Assembly: GCA_036653595.1 (NCBI GenBank)
Contig: JAVVTQ010000008.1
Location: 1 to 64,000, forward strand
Direction of reading: 5' to 3'
DNA from: JAVVTQ01 sp036653595
Lineage (GTDB): Bacteria; Bacillota; Clostridia; Oscillospirales; Ruminococcaceae
DNA length: 64,000 nt
Part shown: positions 7,487-15,192 of the stretch, in pieces
Layout of the letters: every line of letters starts with the position of its first letter
How positions within the stretch are numbered: position 1 is the stretch's first letter
Made by a program: the position numbers and the translations under genes
The notes under the pieces: model-generated
What the model was told of the DNA's origin: nothing
Seen by the model: only the letters and a program-made list of their open reading frames with translations
The model's database searches: none

Positions 7487-8443
7487 ATGAATACACTTCA
7501 TTTTAAATATGCAGTCGAGGTTGAAAAAACAGGCTCAATTTCGCAGGCGGCGGAAAATCTGTTTATGGCGCAGCCCAATTTGAGCAAGGCAATAAAGGAG
7601 CTGGAGGACACACTCGGCATTTCTATATTTGAGAGAACATCAAAGGGCGTTGTTGCAACAGAGCAGGGGAGAGAGTTTCTCGAATATGCAAAGCAGATAC
7701 TCGTTCAGCTCGGCAAGATGGAATCGATATATGTCACCCCCGACGAGAAGTTTAACAGACAGTCCATCAAGCTCTCAATGCCGCGAAGCAGTTACATATC
7801 AATCGGACTTTCAAACTTCATCAAGGAATTGGATTTGGCAAAGGAAATAGATATTCACATACAAGAAACCAATTCTCTAAAAGCAATTGACAATGTCTCG
7901 GGAGAAAATTTCAGCCTGGGAATTATCCGATATCAAAGGATATTTGAAAAGTACTTCACAGACTATTTAAAAGAAAAAAATCTAGAGCATGAGACAGTGT
8001 GGGAATTTGAGCGCCTTGTTCTCATGTCGACAAAACACGCAATGGCAAATTTGCCGTCAATCGATTATCGCGATTTGGCCGGTTCCTCTATTGAAATAGT
8101 ACACGACGACAACTCAATCCCATATTTAGTGCTGCCCGAGGTGAAAAAGCCTTGGCTGGATGAAGGGACCGGCGGCAAGACAAAGCGCATTTATGTCTAC
8201 GAAAGAGGCAGCCAGTTTGATTTGCTCTCACATGTGCATTCGACATATATGTGGGTATCTCCCATTCCCGAGGAGCTTATAAACCGCAACAGTCTGATTC
8301 AGCGCAGATGCGAGGTGGCAAACAACTGCTTTAAGGATGTTCTGATTTATCGAAAGGGATACAAGCTCACGGACATCGAAAAAAAGCTCATTAACAAGAT
8401 TTATGAGGAGAAAAACGAAGTGTTTTTTGCAAACTACAAATAA
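7487..8443 (+). CDS. LysR-family transcriptional regulator
   Basis: A 318-residue regulator. Residues 1-62 form the winged helix of the family: FKYAVEVEKTGSISQAAENLFMAQPNLSKAIKELEDTLGISIFERTSKG, with the typical second-half TEQGREFLEYAKQIL. A periplasmic-binding-like effector domain follows (from about residue 90) but is divergent, and the tail (YKLTDIEKKLINKIYEEKNEVFFANYK) is highly charged. The start is an ATG with a weak upstream site (GAAAGGCAG). It is divergent from the TetR cluster and upstream of the alcohol dehydrogenase gene on the same strand, which is its likeliest target by position. No effector can be predicted. Confidence 0.9.
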   Translation: MNTLHFKYAVEVEKTGSISQAAENLFMAQPNLSKAIKELEDTLGISIFERTSKGVVATEQGREFLEYAKQILVQLGKMESIYVTPDEKFNRQSIKLSMPRSSYISIGLSNFIKELDLAKEIDIHIQETNSLKAIDNVSGENFSLGIIRYQRIFEKYFTDYLKEKNLEHETVWEFERLVLMSTKHAMANLPSIDYRDLAGSSIEIVHDDNSIPYLVLPEVKKPWLDEGTGGKTKRIYVYERGSQFDLLSHVHSTYMWVSPIPEELINRNSLIQRRCEVANNCFKDVLIYRKGYKLTDIEKKLINKIYEEKNEVFFANYK

Positions 8444-8651
8444 CCGTGCAATTGCACATATATGCCATTCGAATATTGCTATTCTCAAAAAGCATTGCGA
8501 TAAAAGGAAATTGACATAAAATTAACAATCACAATGTTGACTTTTGCAAAAGCTTTTTATGTTTAGCTCAAAGACAGGCAAAAAGCTGTATTGGAAAATA
8601 ATAATCCCCGATGATATCTCGAAATATAAATACAGCTATGCCGCATTTATA
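8444..8651. other. Intergenic region between lysR and alcohol dehydrogenase
   Basis: No gene is visible. Just after the LysR stop is a perfect 12-bp palindrome GTGCAATTGCAC (8446-8457) without a T tract, so it is more operator-like than terminator-like. The rest is AT-rich and leads to the dehydrogenase promoter. Confidence 0.4.
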
Positions 8652-8680
8652 TTGCAATTCGCGCGAATGCTTGTTAAAAT
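8652..8680 (+). promoter_or_regulatory. Promoter of the alcohol dehydrogenase gene
   Basis: TTGCAA (8652-8657), 17 bp, TAAAAT (8675-8680). The spacer contains the perfect palindrome ATTCGCGCGAAT (8657-8668), and the -10 box lies in a Rex-like site. The untranslated leader would be about 80 nt. Confidence 0.7.
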
Positions 8681-8688
8681 AATAACGA
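8671..8688. promoter_or_regulatory. Rex-like redox operator
   Basis: TTGTTAAAATAATAACGA follows the Rex consensus TTGTTAA-N4-TTAACAA: the left half is exact and the right half matches at five of seven positions. It overlaps the -10 box, so a bound repressor would block transcription. Rex control of clostridial alcohol dehydrogenases is known; its use here is inferred. Confidence 0.5.
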
Positions 8689-8768
8689 ACAAAAGATAGT
8701 GTTCTGTCGAAAAAACGAACAGACCGGACATTAGTTTGTAATCTGTAATACTTCAGGAGGATTTATTT

Positions 8769-9980
8769 ATGGCAAGATTCACACTACCGCGCGATTTGTA
8801 TCATGGAAAGGGCTCGCTTGAAGCGCTGAAAACATTTGAGGGCAAAAGAGCAATCATATGTGTCGGAGGCGGCTCGATGAAACGTTTTGGCTTTCTTGAC
8901 AGAGCGGTGAGCTATCTTAAGGAAGCAGGAATGGAAGTTGAACTGTTTGAGGGAATTGAGCCCGATCCTTCTGTTGAGACAGTTATGCGCGGCGCAGAGG
9001 CGATGAGCAAATTCCAGCCTGACTGGATAATTGCAATGGGCGGCGGCTCTCCGATCGATGCGGCAAAAGCCATGTGGATCAAATATGAGTACCCCGAGAC
9101 AACTTTTGAGGACATGTGCAAAGTTTTCGGACTTCCCAAATTGAGAAAGAAAGCACATTTTTGCGCAATATCCTCAACTTCCGGCACAGCCACGGAGGTC
9201 ACAGCTTTTTCGATTATCACAAACTATCAAAAGGGCATCAAATATCCTATAGCTGACTTTGAAATCACCCCCGATGTCGCGATAGTAGATCCGGATCTTG
9301 CGGAGACAATGCCCAAAAAGCTTGTTGCCCACACCGGAATGGACGCCATTACACATGCTGTCGAGGCATATGTTTCGACCTGCAACTGTTCGTATACAGA
9401 TGCACTCGGCATGTACTCCATCAAAATGATACAAAACGATTTAGTCAAATCCTACAATGGCGACATGGCGGCGCGCGACAACATGCACAATGCACAGTGC
9501 CTTGCCGGAATGGCGTTCTCAAACGCCCTGCTCGGCATCGTTCACTCGATGGCGCACAAGACAGGCGCGGCATTTGAGGGCTCACACATTATCCACGGCG
9601 CTGCAAACGCGATGTACCTCCCGAAGGTCATCAAGTTCAACAGCAAGGATGAGACTGCGAAAAAGCGGTATGCCGACATTGCAAATTACATGGAACTGGG
9701 CGGAAAAAGCGACGATGAGAAGGTTGACCTTTTGATTGACTATCTCCGCGGAATGAGCGACAAGCTGAACATCCCCCACTGCATCAAGAACTACGGCGCT
9801 GACGGCATGCCCGCAGAGGTAGGCTTCGTCGATGAGAAGCAGTTCCTCGCAAAGCTGCCCGAAATAGCGGCAAACGCTCTGCTCGACGCCTGCACAGGCT
9901 CCAATCCCCGCAAAATTTCACAAGTTGAGATGGAAAAGCTGCTCAAATGCTGCTACTACGACACAAACGTGGATTTCTGA
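8769..9980 (+). CDS. Iron-containing alcohol dehydrogenase
   Basis: A 403-residue group III alcohol dehydrogenase. The N-terminal nucleotide domain has CVGGGSMKRFGF (about 34-45) and the GGGSPIDAAKAM loop (about 95-106); the metal-binding helical domain has GMDAITHAVEAYVS (Asp and His ligands) and GIVHSMAHKTGAAFEGSHIIHGAANA (two His ligands). It reduces an aldehyde or ketone with NAD(P)H, or the reverse; in an anaerobe, NAD+ regeneration is the likely purpose. The ATG follows CAGGAGG. A full-length paralogue is at 61626-62801. A Rex-like operator overlaps the promoter. The enzyme's substrate cannot be deduced. Confidence 0.92.
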   Translation: MARFTLPRDLYHGKGSLEALKTFEGKRAIICVGGGSMKRFGFLDRAVSYLKEAGMEVELFEGIEPDPSVETVMRGAEAMSKFQPDWIIAMGGGSPIDAAKAMWIKYEYPETTFEDMCKVFGLPKLRKKAHFCAISSTSGTATEVTAFSIITNYQKGIKYPIADFEITPDVAIVDPDLAETMPKKLVAHTGMDAITHAVEAYVSTCNCSYTDALGMYSIKMIQNDLVKSYNGDMAARDNMHNAQCLAGMAFSNALLGIVHSMAHKTGAAFEGSHIIHGAANAMYLPKVIKFNSKDETAKKRYADIANYMELGGKSDDEKVDLLIDYLRGMSDKLNIPHCIKNYGADGMPAEVGFVDEKQFLAKLPEIAANALLDACTGSNPRKISQVEMEKLLKCCYYDTNVDF

Positions 9981-10017
9981 TTTCAAAACATCGATTATCG
10001 CATGCAATAGTACAAAT

Positions 10018-10056
10018 AACCGCCCTGCTGACTGTGAAAAGTCGGCAGGGCGGTTT
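10018..10056 (+). terminator. Terminator after the alcohol dehydrogenase gene
   Basis: AACCGCCCTGCTGAC pairs with GTCGGCAGGGCGGTT across an eight-base loop and is followed by TGTTTGT. Confidence 0.85.
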
Positions 10057-10108
10057 GTTTGTAAAGCTAATTAAAGGTCATACAAAATCAAGTGAAAGAG
10101 GTCACGGG

Positions 10109-11611
10109 TCAAAGGCCGTAAATTTCAGAATATTTCTTTGTGAGATAGTCGGCGTAATACTTTGGCGAGAAAGGCTCTTTGCAGGCGCGCTCTATCATTT
10201 CAGAGGGCTTATACAGCTTCCCGAAGCGCCAAATTCTCTCGCGCAGCCACTCGCATACCGGGGCAAGCTCTCCGTCGGCTACAAGAGCCTCAACATCGAT
10301 ATCGCGCTTCATCACTTCATAAAGCTGCGCCGCATAGGCGCTGCCAATAGAGTAAGTGGGGAAGTAGCCAAACTGAGCGCCGCTCCAATGGCTGTCTTGC
10401 AAAACACCGTGTGCGTCGTCGGGCACCTCAACGCCCAGATATTCGCGATATAGCCTGTTCCAGGTTTCCGGCAACTCCTTTGTCGTTATTTTGTCCTCAA
10501 ATAGAAGCTTTTCAATTTCATATCGAACCATTATGTGCATCGAATATGTCAGCTCGTCGGCGTCAATCCTTATGAGCGACGGCGCTGCCTTGTTGATTGC
10601 AAGATAAAGCTCGTGGGCAGACACGTCGTCAAATTGACATGGGAAAAGCTCGCGGAGCCTTGGCAGCACATGCGATATAAAGCTTTCGCTGCGCCCTATC
10701 ATGTTTTCAAAGAAGCGCGATTGGCTTTCATGGCATGCCATGGAGGCCCCGCCTGAAAGACATGTGCCGTTATACTCGTCTGCAACACCCGTCTCGTATA
10801 GCGAGTGCCCGCCCTCGTGAATCACGGAATACATCGAAGATGCTACATTGTGCTCGTAGTAGTGAGTGGATATGCGCACATCATTTTTGTCCATTCCGAC
10901 TGTAAAAGGGTGCTCTGTCTGTCCCAAGGTGCAGTGCGCGCGGTCAATCACGAGCAGATTCATCAGGTAATCGGAAAGTTCCGCCTGCTTGTGAATAGGA
11001 CATAGCTTACCCTCCAAGCAGGAGCTGTCAAGCTGTCTGGCTGCGCCTACCTTTTGAATGAGAGGGACAAGCGTTTTTTTAATTTCCGAAAAGTAGTTTT
11101 CGCAATATTCACGAGTGTTGCCCTTTTCAAATTCATTGAGCATATAGTCGTAAGGATGCTTTGAGGGGTCGCAGTAAGCGGCAAACTTCTTTTTTACCGC
11201 GACTATTTTTGAGAGATACGGCTCAAAAAGTGCATAGTCATTTGAGTTTTTTGCGCGCTCCCAGACAGCCTGAGAATCGTTTACCAGCATCTCAAAGTCA
11301 ACAAATTCCGCTACGGGGATTTTAATCTGTTTGTCGTATTCCTCTTTTAAGTCTTCTACACGGCGTACTGTCTTGAAATCAAGGCTCTTTGCGTTCTCGA
11401 AAAGGAAAGCAAGCAGCTCGCCCGTCTTTTCGTTTGCAAAAAGATTGTAGGATTTTTCAGTGAGCATGCCCAGGCAGGAGGAACGCCCGTTGGCGGAACC
11501 TTTCGGTGCGCTCGTTTGGCCGTCATAGAAAAGCACGGACATGGCATAGCTGTACGAGCTCATCTCGCGCTCCAGCTCGTCGAGTGATTTTTTCGCTTCG
11601 TCAAGTGTCAT
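10109..11611 (-). CDS. Metallocarboxypeptidase, M32 family
   Basis: A 500-residue, largely helical zinc carboxypeptidase of the thermostable carboxypeptidase 1 type. The zinc-binding HEGGH is at 265-269 (YSVIHEGGHSLYETG), the third ligand region is CHESQSRFFENMIG some 30 residues later, and the family-specific HPFT (234-237) and DVRIST motifs are both present. Length is normal for the family. It removes C-terminal amino acids from peptides in the cytoplasm, consistent with the absence of a signal peptide. The gene is divergent from the nitroreductase gene and stands alone. No unusual feature is seen. Confidence 0.92.
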   Translation of the reverse strand: MTLDEAKKSLDELEREMSSYSYAMSVLFYDGQTSAPKGSANGRSSCLGMLTEKSYNLFANEKTGELLAFLFENAKSLDFKTVRRVEDLKEEYDKQIKIPVAEFVDFEMLVNDSQAVWERAKNSNDYALFEPYLSKIVAVKKKFAAYCDPSKHPYDYMLNEFEKGNTREYCENYFSEIKKTLVPLIQKVGAARQLDSSCLEGKLCPIHKQAELSDYLMNLLVIDRAHCTLGQTEHPFTVGMDKNDVRISTHYYEHNVASSMYSVIHEGGHSLYETGVADEYNGTCLSGGASMACHESQSRFFENMIGRSESFISHVLPRLRELFPCQFDDVSAHELYLAINKAAPSLIRIDADELTYSMHIMVRYEIEKLLFEDKITTKELPETWNRLYREYLGVEVPDDAHGVLQDSHWSGAQFGYFPTYSIGSAYAAQLYEVMKRDIDVEALVADGELAPVCEWLRERIWRFGKLYKPSEMIERACKEPFSPKYYADYLTKKYSEIYGL

Positions 11612-11731
11612 CTATTATACCCTCGCATTTTCAATAATTCTTTGTGTACTGTCAATCAGTATAGAGCATGGGATGGATATTTTCAACTTAATTATGCTAT
11701 AATCAAACAAAAGCAACAAGGAGAAAAAGCT

Positions 11732-12253
11732 ATGAATGAAGTGCTGAAAAACATGATGGAAAGACGAAGCGTGCGCAATTTTACCGACAGAGAAATAGAA
11801 CGCCCGGTGCTCGAGGATATCGCCGCGGCAGCATCCTGGGCGCCGTCCGGAATGGACAGACAAAGCTGGCGCTTTACGGTGCTGACAAAGCGCGCCGCAA
11901 TACAAAAGCTCGCGCGTGCCGTTGCCGCTGCTACGGGTGCCGGCCCGGACTATAATTTCTACAACCCAACTGCCGCAATACTGTGCTCGGAGGAAATAAC
12001 AAATACGAACGCAATCGCAAATTGCGCGTGCGCAATGCAAAATATACTGCTAGAGGCCAGCTCGCTCAATGTCGGCGGAGTGTGGATTAATCAGCTTCGC
12101 GACAACTGCTCTGACCCCGGAGTCCGCGCAGTGCTCACAGAGCTGGGAGTACCTCAGACACACTTTGTTGTCGCTTTGGCGGCGCTGGGATATACGCGCG
12201 AAAAGCCGAAGACCATGCCGCGCAAAGACGGTGTTATAGTCTTTGCAGACTAG
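11732..12253 (+). CDS. Nitroreductase-family flavoprotein
   Basis: A 173-residue FMN-dependent oxidoreductase. The N-terminus MMERRSVRNFTDREIERP is the phosphate-binding Arg-rich start of the family, followed by AAASWAPSGMDRQSWRFTVL, which contacts FMN, and a C-terminal ALGYTREKPKTMPRKD segment. It is expected to act as a homodimer reducing nitro compounds, quinones or flavins with NAD(P)H. The ATG at 11732 follows CAAGGAGAAAAAGCT. The enzyme is cytoplasmic, monocistronic as far as can be seen, and its physiological substrate is not evident. Confidence 0.88.
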   Translation: MNEVLKNMMERRSVRNFTDREIERPVLEDIAAAASWAPSGMDRQSWRFTVLTKRAAIQKLARAVAAATGAGPDYNFYNPTAAILCSEEITNTNAIANCACAMQNILLEASSLNVGGVWINQLRDNCSDPGVRAVLTELGVPQTHFVVALAALGYTREKPKTMPRKDGVIVFAD

Positions 12254-12327
12254 ATTTCAAATTATTGGCGCCTTTGCACAAGAAATTACTTAATATAAAG
12301 TAAGTACAAAGAGCGGCAAAGTTTATA

Positions 12328-12356
12328 TTGACATATATTTGCAGAAAAGATATAAT
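12328..12356 (+). promoter_or_regulatory. rplU promoter (full consensus)
   Basis: TTGACA (12328-12333), 17 bp, TATAAT (12351-12356): both hexamers are perfect sigma-A consensus, as expected for ribosomal protein genes. Confidence 0.9.
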
Positions 12357-12361
12357 ATTTA

Positions 12362-12440
12362 AGCCGCATGTAGCAGGTTTACAAGTGCATTAAGCCGCCT
12401 GTATCAGCGAATCTGTAAATATAAGAGAGGAAACAAACAC
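12362..12440 (+). promoter_or_regulatory. Probable L21 leader (autoregulatory r-protein leader RNA)
   Basis: The roughly 75-nt untranslated leader between the promoter and rplU contains GTAGCAGG, then AGTGCATTAAGCCGCCTGTA, which recall the conserved blocks of the Bacillota L21 leader RNA, and the pairing TTTACA/TGTAAA closes a hairpin around them. A covariance-model search for the L21 leader would decide; I assign it by sequence resemblance and position. Confidence 0.55.
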
Positions 12441-12752
12441 ATGTACGCAGTTATTGTAACCGGCGGCAAGCAGTATCGCGTGAGCGAGGGCGACATTATT
12501 TATGTCGAAAAGCTTGTAGCGAACGACGGCGAGACAGTCACATTTGACAATGTACTCGCAATTGGCGGAGAGAAGACCGCGAAAATCGGCACACCCACAG
12601 TTAAGGGCGCCACAGTCACAGGTACGGTTCTTAAGCACGGCAAGGCAAAGAAAGTTGTCGTATTTAAATACCGCTCCAAGAAGGACAGCAAGAGCAAGAT
12701 GGGTCACCGTCAATTGTTCACAAAAGTCGAAATCACAGCCGTCAACGGCTGA
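12441..12752 (+). CDS. rplU: 50S ribosomal protein L21
   Basis: A 103-residue L21 with the family start MYAVIVTGGKQYRVSEGD, the central VTFDNVLAIGG and TVKGATVTGTVLKHGKAKKVVVFKYRSKKDSKSKMGHRQLFTKVEI. Its length is normal. It binds 23S rRNA in the large subunit. The ATG follows AAGAGAGGAAACAAACAC. It is the first gene of an rplU-rpmA operon driven by a consensus promoter. The gene for the L27-processing protease Prp, usually between rplU and rpmA in Bacillota, is absent; only 21 bp separate the two genes. Confidence 0.98.
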   Translation: MYAVIVTGGKQYRVSEGDIIYVEKLVANDGETVTFDNVLAIGGEKTAKIGTPTVKGATVTGTVLKHGKAKKVVVFKYRSKKDSKSKMGHRQLFTKVEITAVNG

Positions 12753-12773
12753 TAAACGGGAGGTGCAAACTCA

Positions 12774-13025
12774 ATGGCACATAAAAAAGGTGTTGGATCT
12801 ACAAAAAATGGACGCGATTCCGAGTCCAAGCGCCTCGGCGTAAAAAGAGCTGATGGCCAAACAGTCGCTGCAGGCAACATTCTTGTTCGCCAGCGCGGCA
12901 CACACATTCATCCGGGCGAGAATGTCGGCAAGGGTTCGGACGATACGCTTTTCGCTTTGGCGGACGGCAAGGTAAAGTTCATACGCGTCGGCAAAGATCG
13001 CAAGAAAGTCAGCATAATCAACTGA
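12774..13025 (+). CDS. rpmA: 50S ribosomal protein L27, without the Bacillota N-terminal extension
   Basis: An 83-residue L27 that begins directly at MAHKKGVGSTKNGRDSESKR, the mature sequence whose N-terminus reaches the peptidyl transferase centre. Most Bacillota encode about nine extra residues that the protease Prp removes. Here in-frame stops (TGA TAA at the end of rplU) lie shortly upstream, GGGAGGTG precedes the ATG, and prp is missing from the operon. L27 is therefore made in mature form, as in Gram-negative bacteria. Confidence 0.98.
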   Translation: MAHKKGVGSTKNGRDSESKRLGVKRADGQTVAAGNILVRQRGTHIHPGENVGKGSDDTLFALADGKVKFIRVGKDRKKVSIIN

Positions 13026-13031
13026 TGACTG

Positions 13032-13065
13032 AAATCCCGGGCAAAGCTCGGGATTTTGTTTTTTT
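13032..13065 (+). terminator. Terminator between rpmA and obg
   Basis: AAATCCCG/CGGGATTT stem extended by GGC-aaa-GCT, followed by TTGTTTTTTT. It separates the ribosomal genes from obg, which probably has reduced read-through expression. Confidence 0.85.
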
Positions 13066-13085
13066 GGAGAGGTCGCAAAAATAAT

Positions 13086-14351
13086 ATGTTTGTAGATAAA
13101 GCTCGAATAAGTCTAAAAGCCGGCAACGGCGGCGATGGCGCGGTGGCTTTTCACCGTGAGAAGTACGTGGCAGCCGGCGGGCCGGACGGCGGTGATGGCG
13201 GACATGGCGGCGATGTGGTTTTTGTCGCGGATGACAATCTGTCCACGCTCATAGATTTTAGATACAAAAGAAAATATGCCGCACAAAACGGCGCAAACGG
13301 CTCCGGCAACAACTGCACGGGAAAGAGCTCCGACAATCTTGTGATAAAGGTTCCGCGCGGCACCGTGATAAAGGAGTTCAATACGGGAGGCGTCGTTGCA
13401 GACCTTTCGGGTGACGAGCCTGTCGTCGTGTGCAGAGGCGGAAAAGGCGGCTATGGCAACGCGAGATTTGCCACGCCCACCCGCCAGATTCCGCAGTTTG
13501 CAAAATCGGGAAGAGAGGGCGAGAGCCTCGATGTTGTGCTCGAGCTGAAGCTCATCGCCGATGCCGGATTTGTGGGCTTTCCAAATGTCGGAAAGTCAAC
13601 GCTGCTGTCTGTTATAAGCGCAGCAAGACCCAAAATTGCAAATTACCATTTCACTACGCTGTCCCCGATGCTGGGCGTGGTGTCGGCAGGCGAATGCGGT
13701 TCTTTTGTCGCAGCTGATATCCCCGGACTTATCGAGGGCGCGTCGCGCGGGATTGGTCTGGGCTATGATTTTTTGCGCCACATTGAGCGCTGCCGTCTGA
13801 TTGTCCATGTCGTGGATGTGTCGGGAAGCGAGGGGCGCGACCCCATTGAGGATTTTGAAAAAATCAACAGTGAGCTGTTCGAGTTCAACAAGAAGCTCGC
13901 TGCCAGACCACAGATAGTCGCGGCAAACAAATGCGACATAGCCACACCTGAGCAAATAGAGGCATTTCGCGCACACGTGATAGCCAAAGGCTATGACTTT
14001 GTCGATATAAGCGCCGCGACGAGAATGAATGTCGATATACTTGTGCAAAAGATTGCTGTCAGGCTGACCGCTCTTCCACCTGTTGAGATATTTGAACCTG
14101 ACTATGTAAGGCCGCTTCCTGTGGTGGGCAGGGTCTTTTCTATCGAAAAAAATGACGATGGTTCATTTGATATAGATGCGCCGTGGCTTGTCCGAATTTT
14201 GAAGCAGACAAACATTGAGGATTATGAATCGCTCATGTACTTCCAGCGCGCACTGTTGGATTCCGGCATAATCGCCGACCTCGAGAGCAGAGGTGTAAAA
14301 GAGGGCGATACAATCAATATAGAGGATTACAGCTTTGACTATATCGTTTGA
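13086..14351 (+). CDS. obgE: Obg-family GTPase
   Basis: A 421-residue GTPase with three domains: the glycine-rich Obg fold (MFVDKARISLKAGNGGDGAVAFHREKYVAAGGPDGGDGG, residues 1-158), a G domain (G1 GFPNVGKST near 165, G3 DIPGLIEGAS, G4 NKCD) and a C-terminal OCT domain (SIEKNDDGSFDIDAPWLVRILKQTNIEDYESLMYFQRAL). It acts in late 50S assembly and stress responses. The ATG at 13086 begins the Obg fold; GGAGAGG is 13 bp upstream, a long spacing. Its 3' end overlaps the mrnC start by 17 bp in another frame. Confidence 0.97.
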   Translation: MFVDKARISLKAGNGGDGAVAFHREKYVAAGGPDGGDGGHGGDVVFVADDNLSTLIDFRYKRKYAAQNGANGSGNNCTGKSSDNLVIKVPRGTVIKEFNTGGVVADLSGDEPVVVCRGGKGGYGNARFATPTRQIPQFAKSGREGESLDVVLELKLIADAGFVGFPNVGKSTLLSVISAARPKIANYHFTTLSPMLGVVSAGECGSFVAADIPGLIEGASRGIGLGYDFLRHIERCRLIVHVVDVSGSEGRDPIEDFEKINSELFEFNKKLAARPQIVAANKCDIATPEQIEAFRAHVIAKGYDFVDISAATRMNVDILVQKIAVRLTALPPVEIFEPDYVRPLPVVGRVFSIEKNDDGSFDIDAPWLVRILKQTNIEDYESLMYFQRALLDSGIIADLESRGVKEGDTINIEDYSFDYIV

Positions 14352-14769
14352 CAACTGTTTTGATGCCCGCGAGGTGAGGATGAAGAGCGCCGCAGAGCTG
14401 GCGTTTGTTGGCGACGCGGTCTATGAACTGCTCGTTCGCGCACATATCGCCGCAAACATCAACACATGTCCCGGCAATCTGCACAAGCGCACAGTCGAAT
14501 ATGTGTGCGCAGAGGGGCAGTCCGAGGCACTGACCGCCATCACTTCGAGTCTCACGGAAGATGAGCTGGGTGTAGTGCGGCGCGGCAAGAATGCAACAAA
14601 AACGGCAGTTCCTAAAAACGGAAATCCGAAGGAATACAGGCTTGCAACGGCTCTCGAAGCGCTTTTTGGTTACCTTTATCTTTCCGGGCAGAAGACCCGT
14701 TTGCGGGAATTGTTCTGCGAAATATGCGAATATCAAGAAAAGGCCGGAGCGGCCAAACAAGAAGTTTAG
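14335..14769 (+). CDS. mrnC: Mini-ribonuclease III
   Basis: A 144-residue RNase III catalytic domain without a double-stranded RNA-binding domain. The signature AELAFVGDAVYELLVRAHIA carries the metal-binding Asp and Glu, followed by RRGKNATKTAVPKNGNPKEYRLATALEALFGYLYLSGQ with the second catalytic Glu. In Bacillus the enzyme matures 23S rRNA ends. The start is a TTG at 14335 preceded by AGAGGATT; it lies inside the last codons of obg, so translational coupling is likely. In Bacillus mrnC is next to cysS, so placement after obg is lineage specific. Confidence 0.9.
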   Translation: MTISFDNCFDAREVRMKSAAELAFVGDAVYELLVRAHIAANINTCPGNLHKRTVEYVCAEGQSEALTAITSSLTEDELGVVRRGKNATKTAVPKNGNPKEYRLATALEALFGYLYLSGQKTRLRELFCEICEYQEKAGAAKQEV

Positions 14770-14776
14770 CCGCTCC
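14746..14776. terminator. Bidirectional terminator between mrnC and the Asn/Ser-rich gene
   Basis: GGAGCGGC pairs with GCCGCTCC across a 15-base loop. Read on the minus strand it is followed by GGCCTTTTC; on the plus strand by GCTTTAGC. It overlaps the last codons of mrnC. Confidence 0.6.
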
Positions 14777-14788
14777 GCTTTAGCTTTG

Positions 14789-15034
14789 CTATTTCGAGTT
14801 TTTGCTGTTGTTCGTCGAGTTGTTTGAATTGCGGTTTGTCGAGTTGTTTGAATTGCGATTTGTAGAATTGTTTGAATTGGTCGGGTTGGCTGTGTTGGAC
14901 GAGCTGCGGTTTGTGGAGTTGCAGCTTTTTGTGCTGTTGCCGGAGTTCTTTGCTGAGTTTTTGCTTGATGTCGAGTTTTTGTTTTCGGATCTCGATGATT
15001 TAGAGCTTTTGCTGTTTGATTTGTTTTCTGCCAT
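14789..15034 (-). CDS. Asn/Ser-rich low-complexity small protein
   Basis: An 81-residue protein made almost entirely of Asn, Ser, Lys, Thr and Arg: MAENKSNSKSSKSSRSENKN and then repeats of the type NSNNSTNR. It has no hydrophobic core and only one Cys, so it should be disordered. A 24-bp tandem repeat encodes its C-terminal half. The ATG is preceded by AAAGGTGGTATTTTCAAA, a good ribosome binding site, which is the main evidence that it is real. I do not recognise a family; Asn-rich short proteins occur among clostridial spore-associated proteins, but that link is speculation. It is divergent from the yebC-like gene. Confidence 0.6.
   Translation of the reverse strand: MAENKSNSKSSKSSRSENKNSTSSKNSAKNSGNSTKSCNSTNRSSSNTANPTNSNNSTNRNSNNSTNRNSNNSTNNSKNSK
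14814..14880. repeat. 24-bp tandem repeat (2 full units plus a diverged third)
   Basis: Units at 14814-14837 and 14838-14861 differ at one position (GTCGAGTTG...GCGGTTT versus GCGATTT), and a third, partial unit runs to about 14880. On the minus strand they encode NSNNSTNR. The in-frame period (8 codons) is consistent with slippage-driven length variation. Confidence 0.85.
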
Positions 15035-15192
15035 TTTGAAAATACCACCTTTCAAGCGTATTATATCCGCGGACAAGCTCGAATATAAGCGAAAAGATAT
15101 AGCAGTTTTTTACAGCTGACCAAAAAGCATTTGCGGCAAAAGCACAAAAATGGTAAACTAAAGTAAAGAGTTATGATTGGGGAGTTGAAATT

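Noticed and set aside
8446..8457. Palindrome after lysR as a terminator
   Set aside because: No T run follows, so it was recorded only as an operator-like palindrome.
14802..15119. A plus-strand frame giving a Phe/Glu/Leu-rich repeat protein (FVELFELR)
   Set aside because: It is the antisense of the Asn/Ser-rich gene, lacks a ribosome binding site, and the opposite frame has a proper start and leader.
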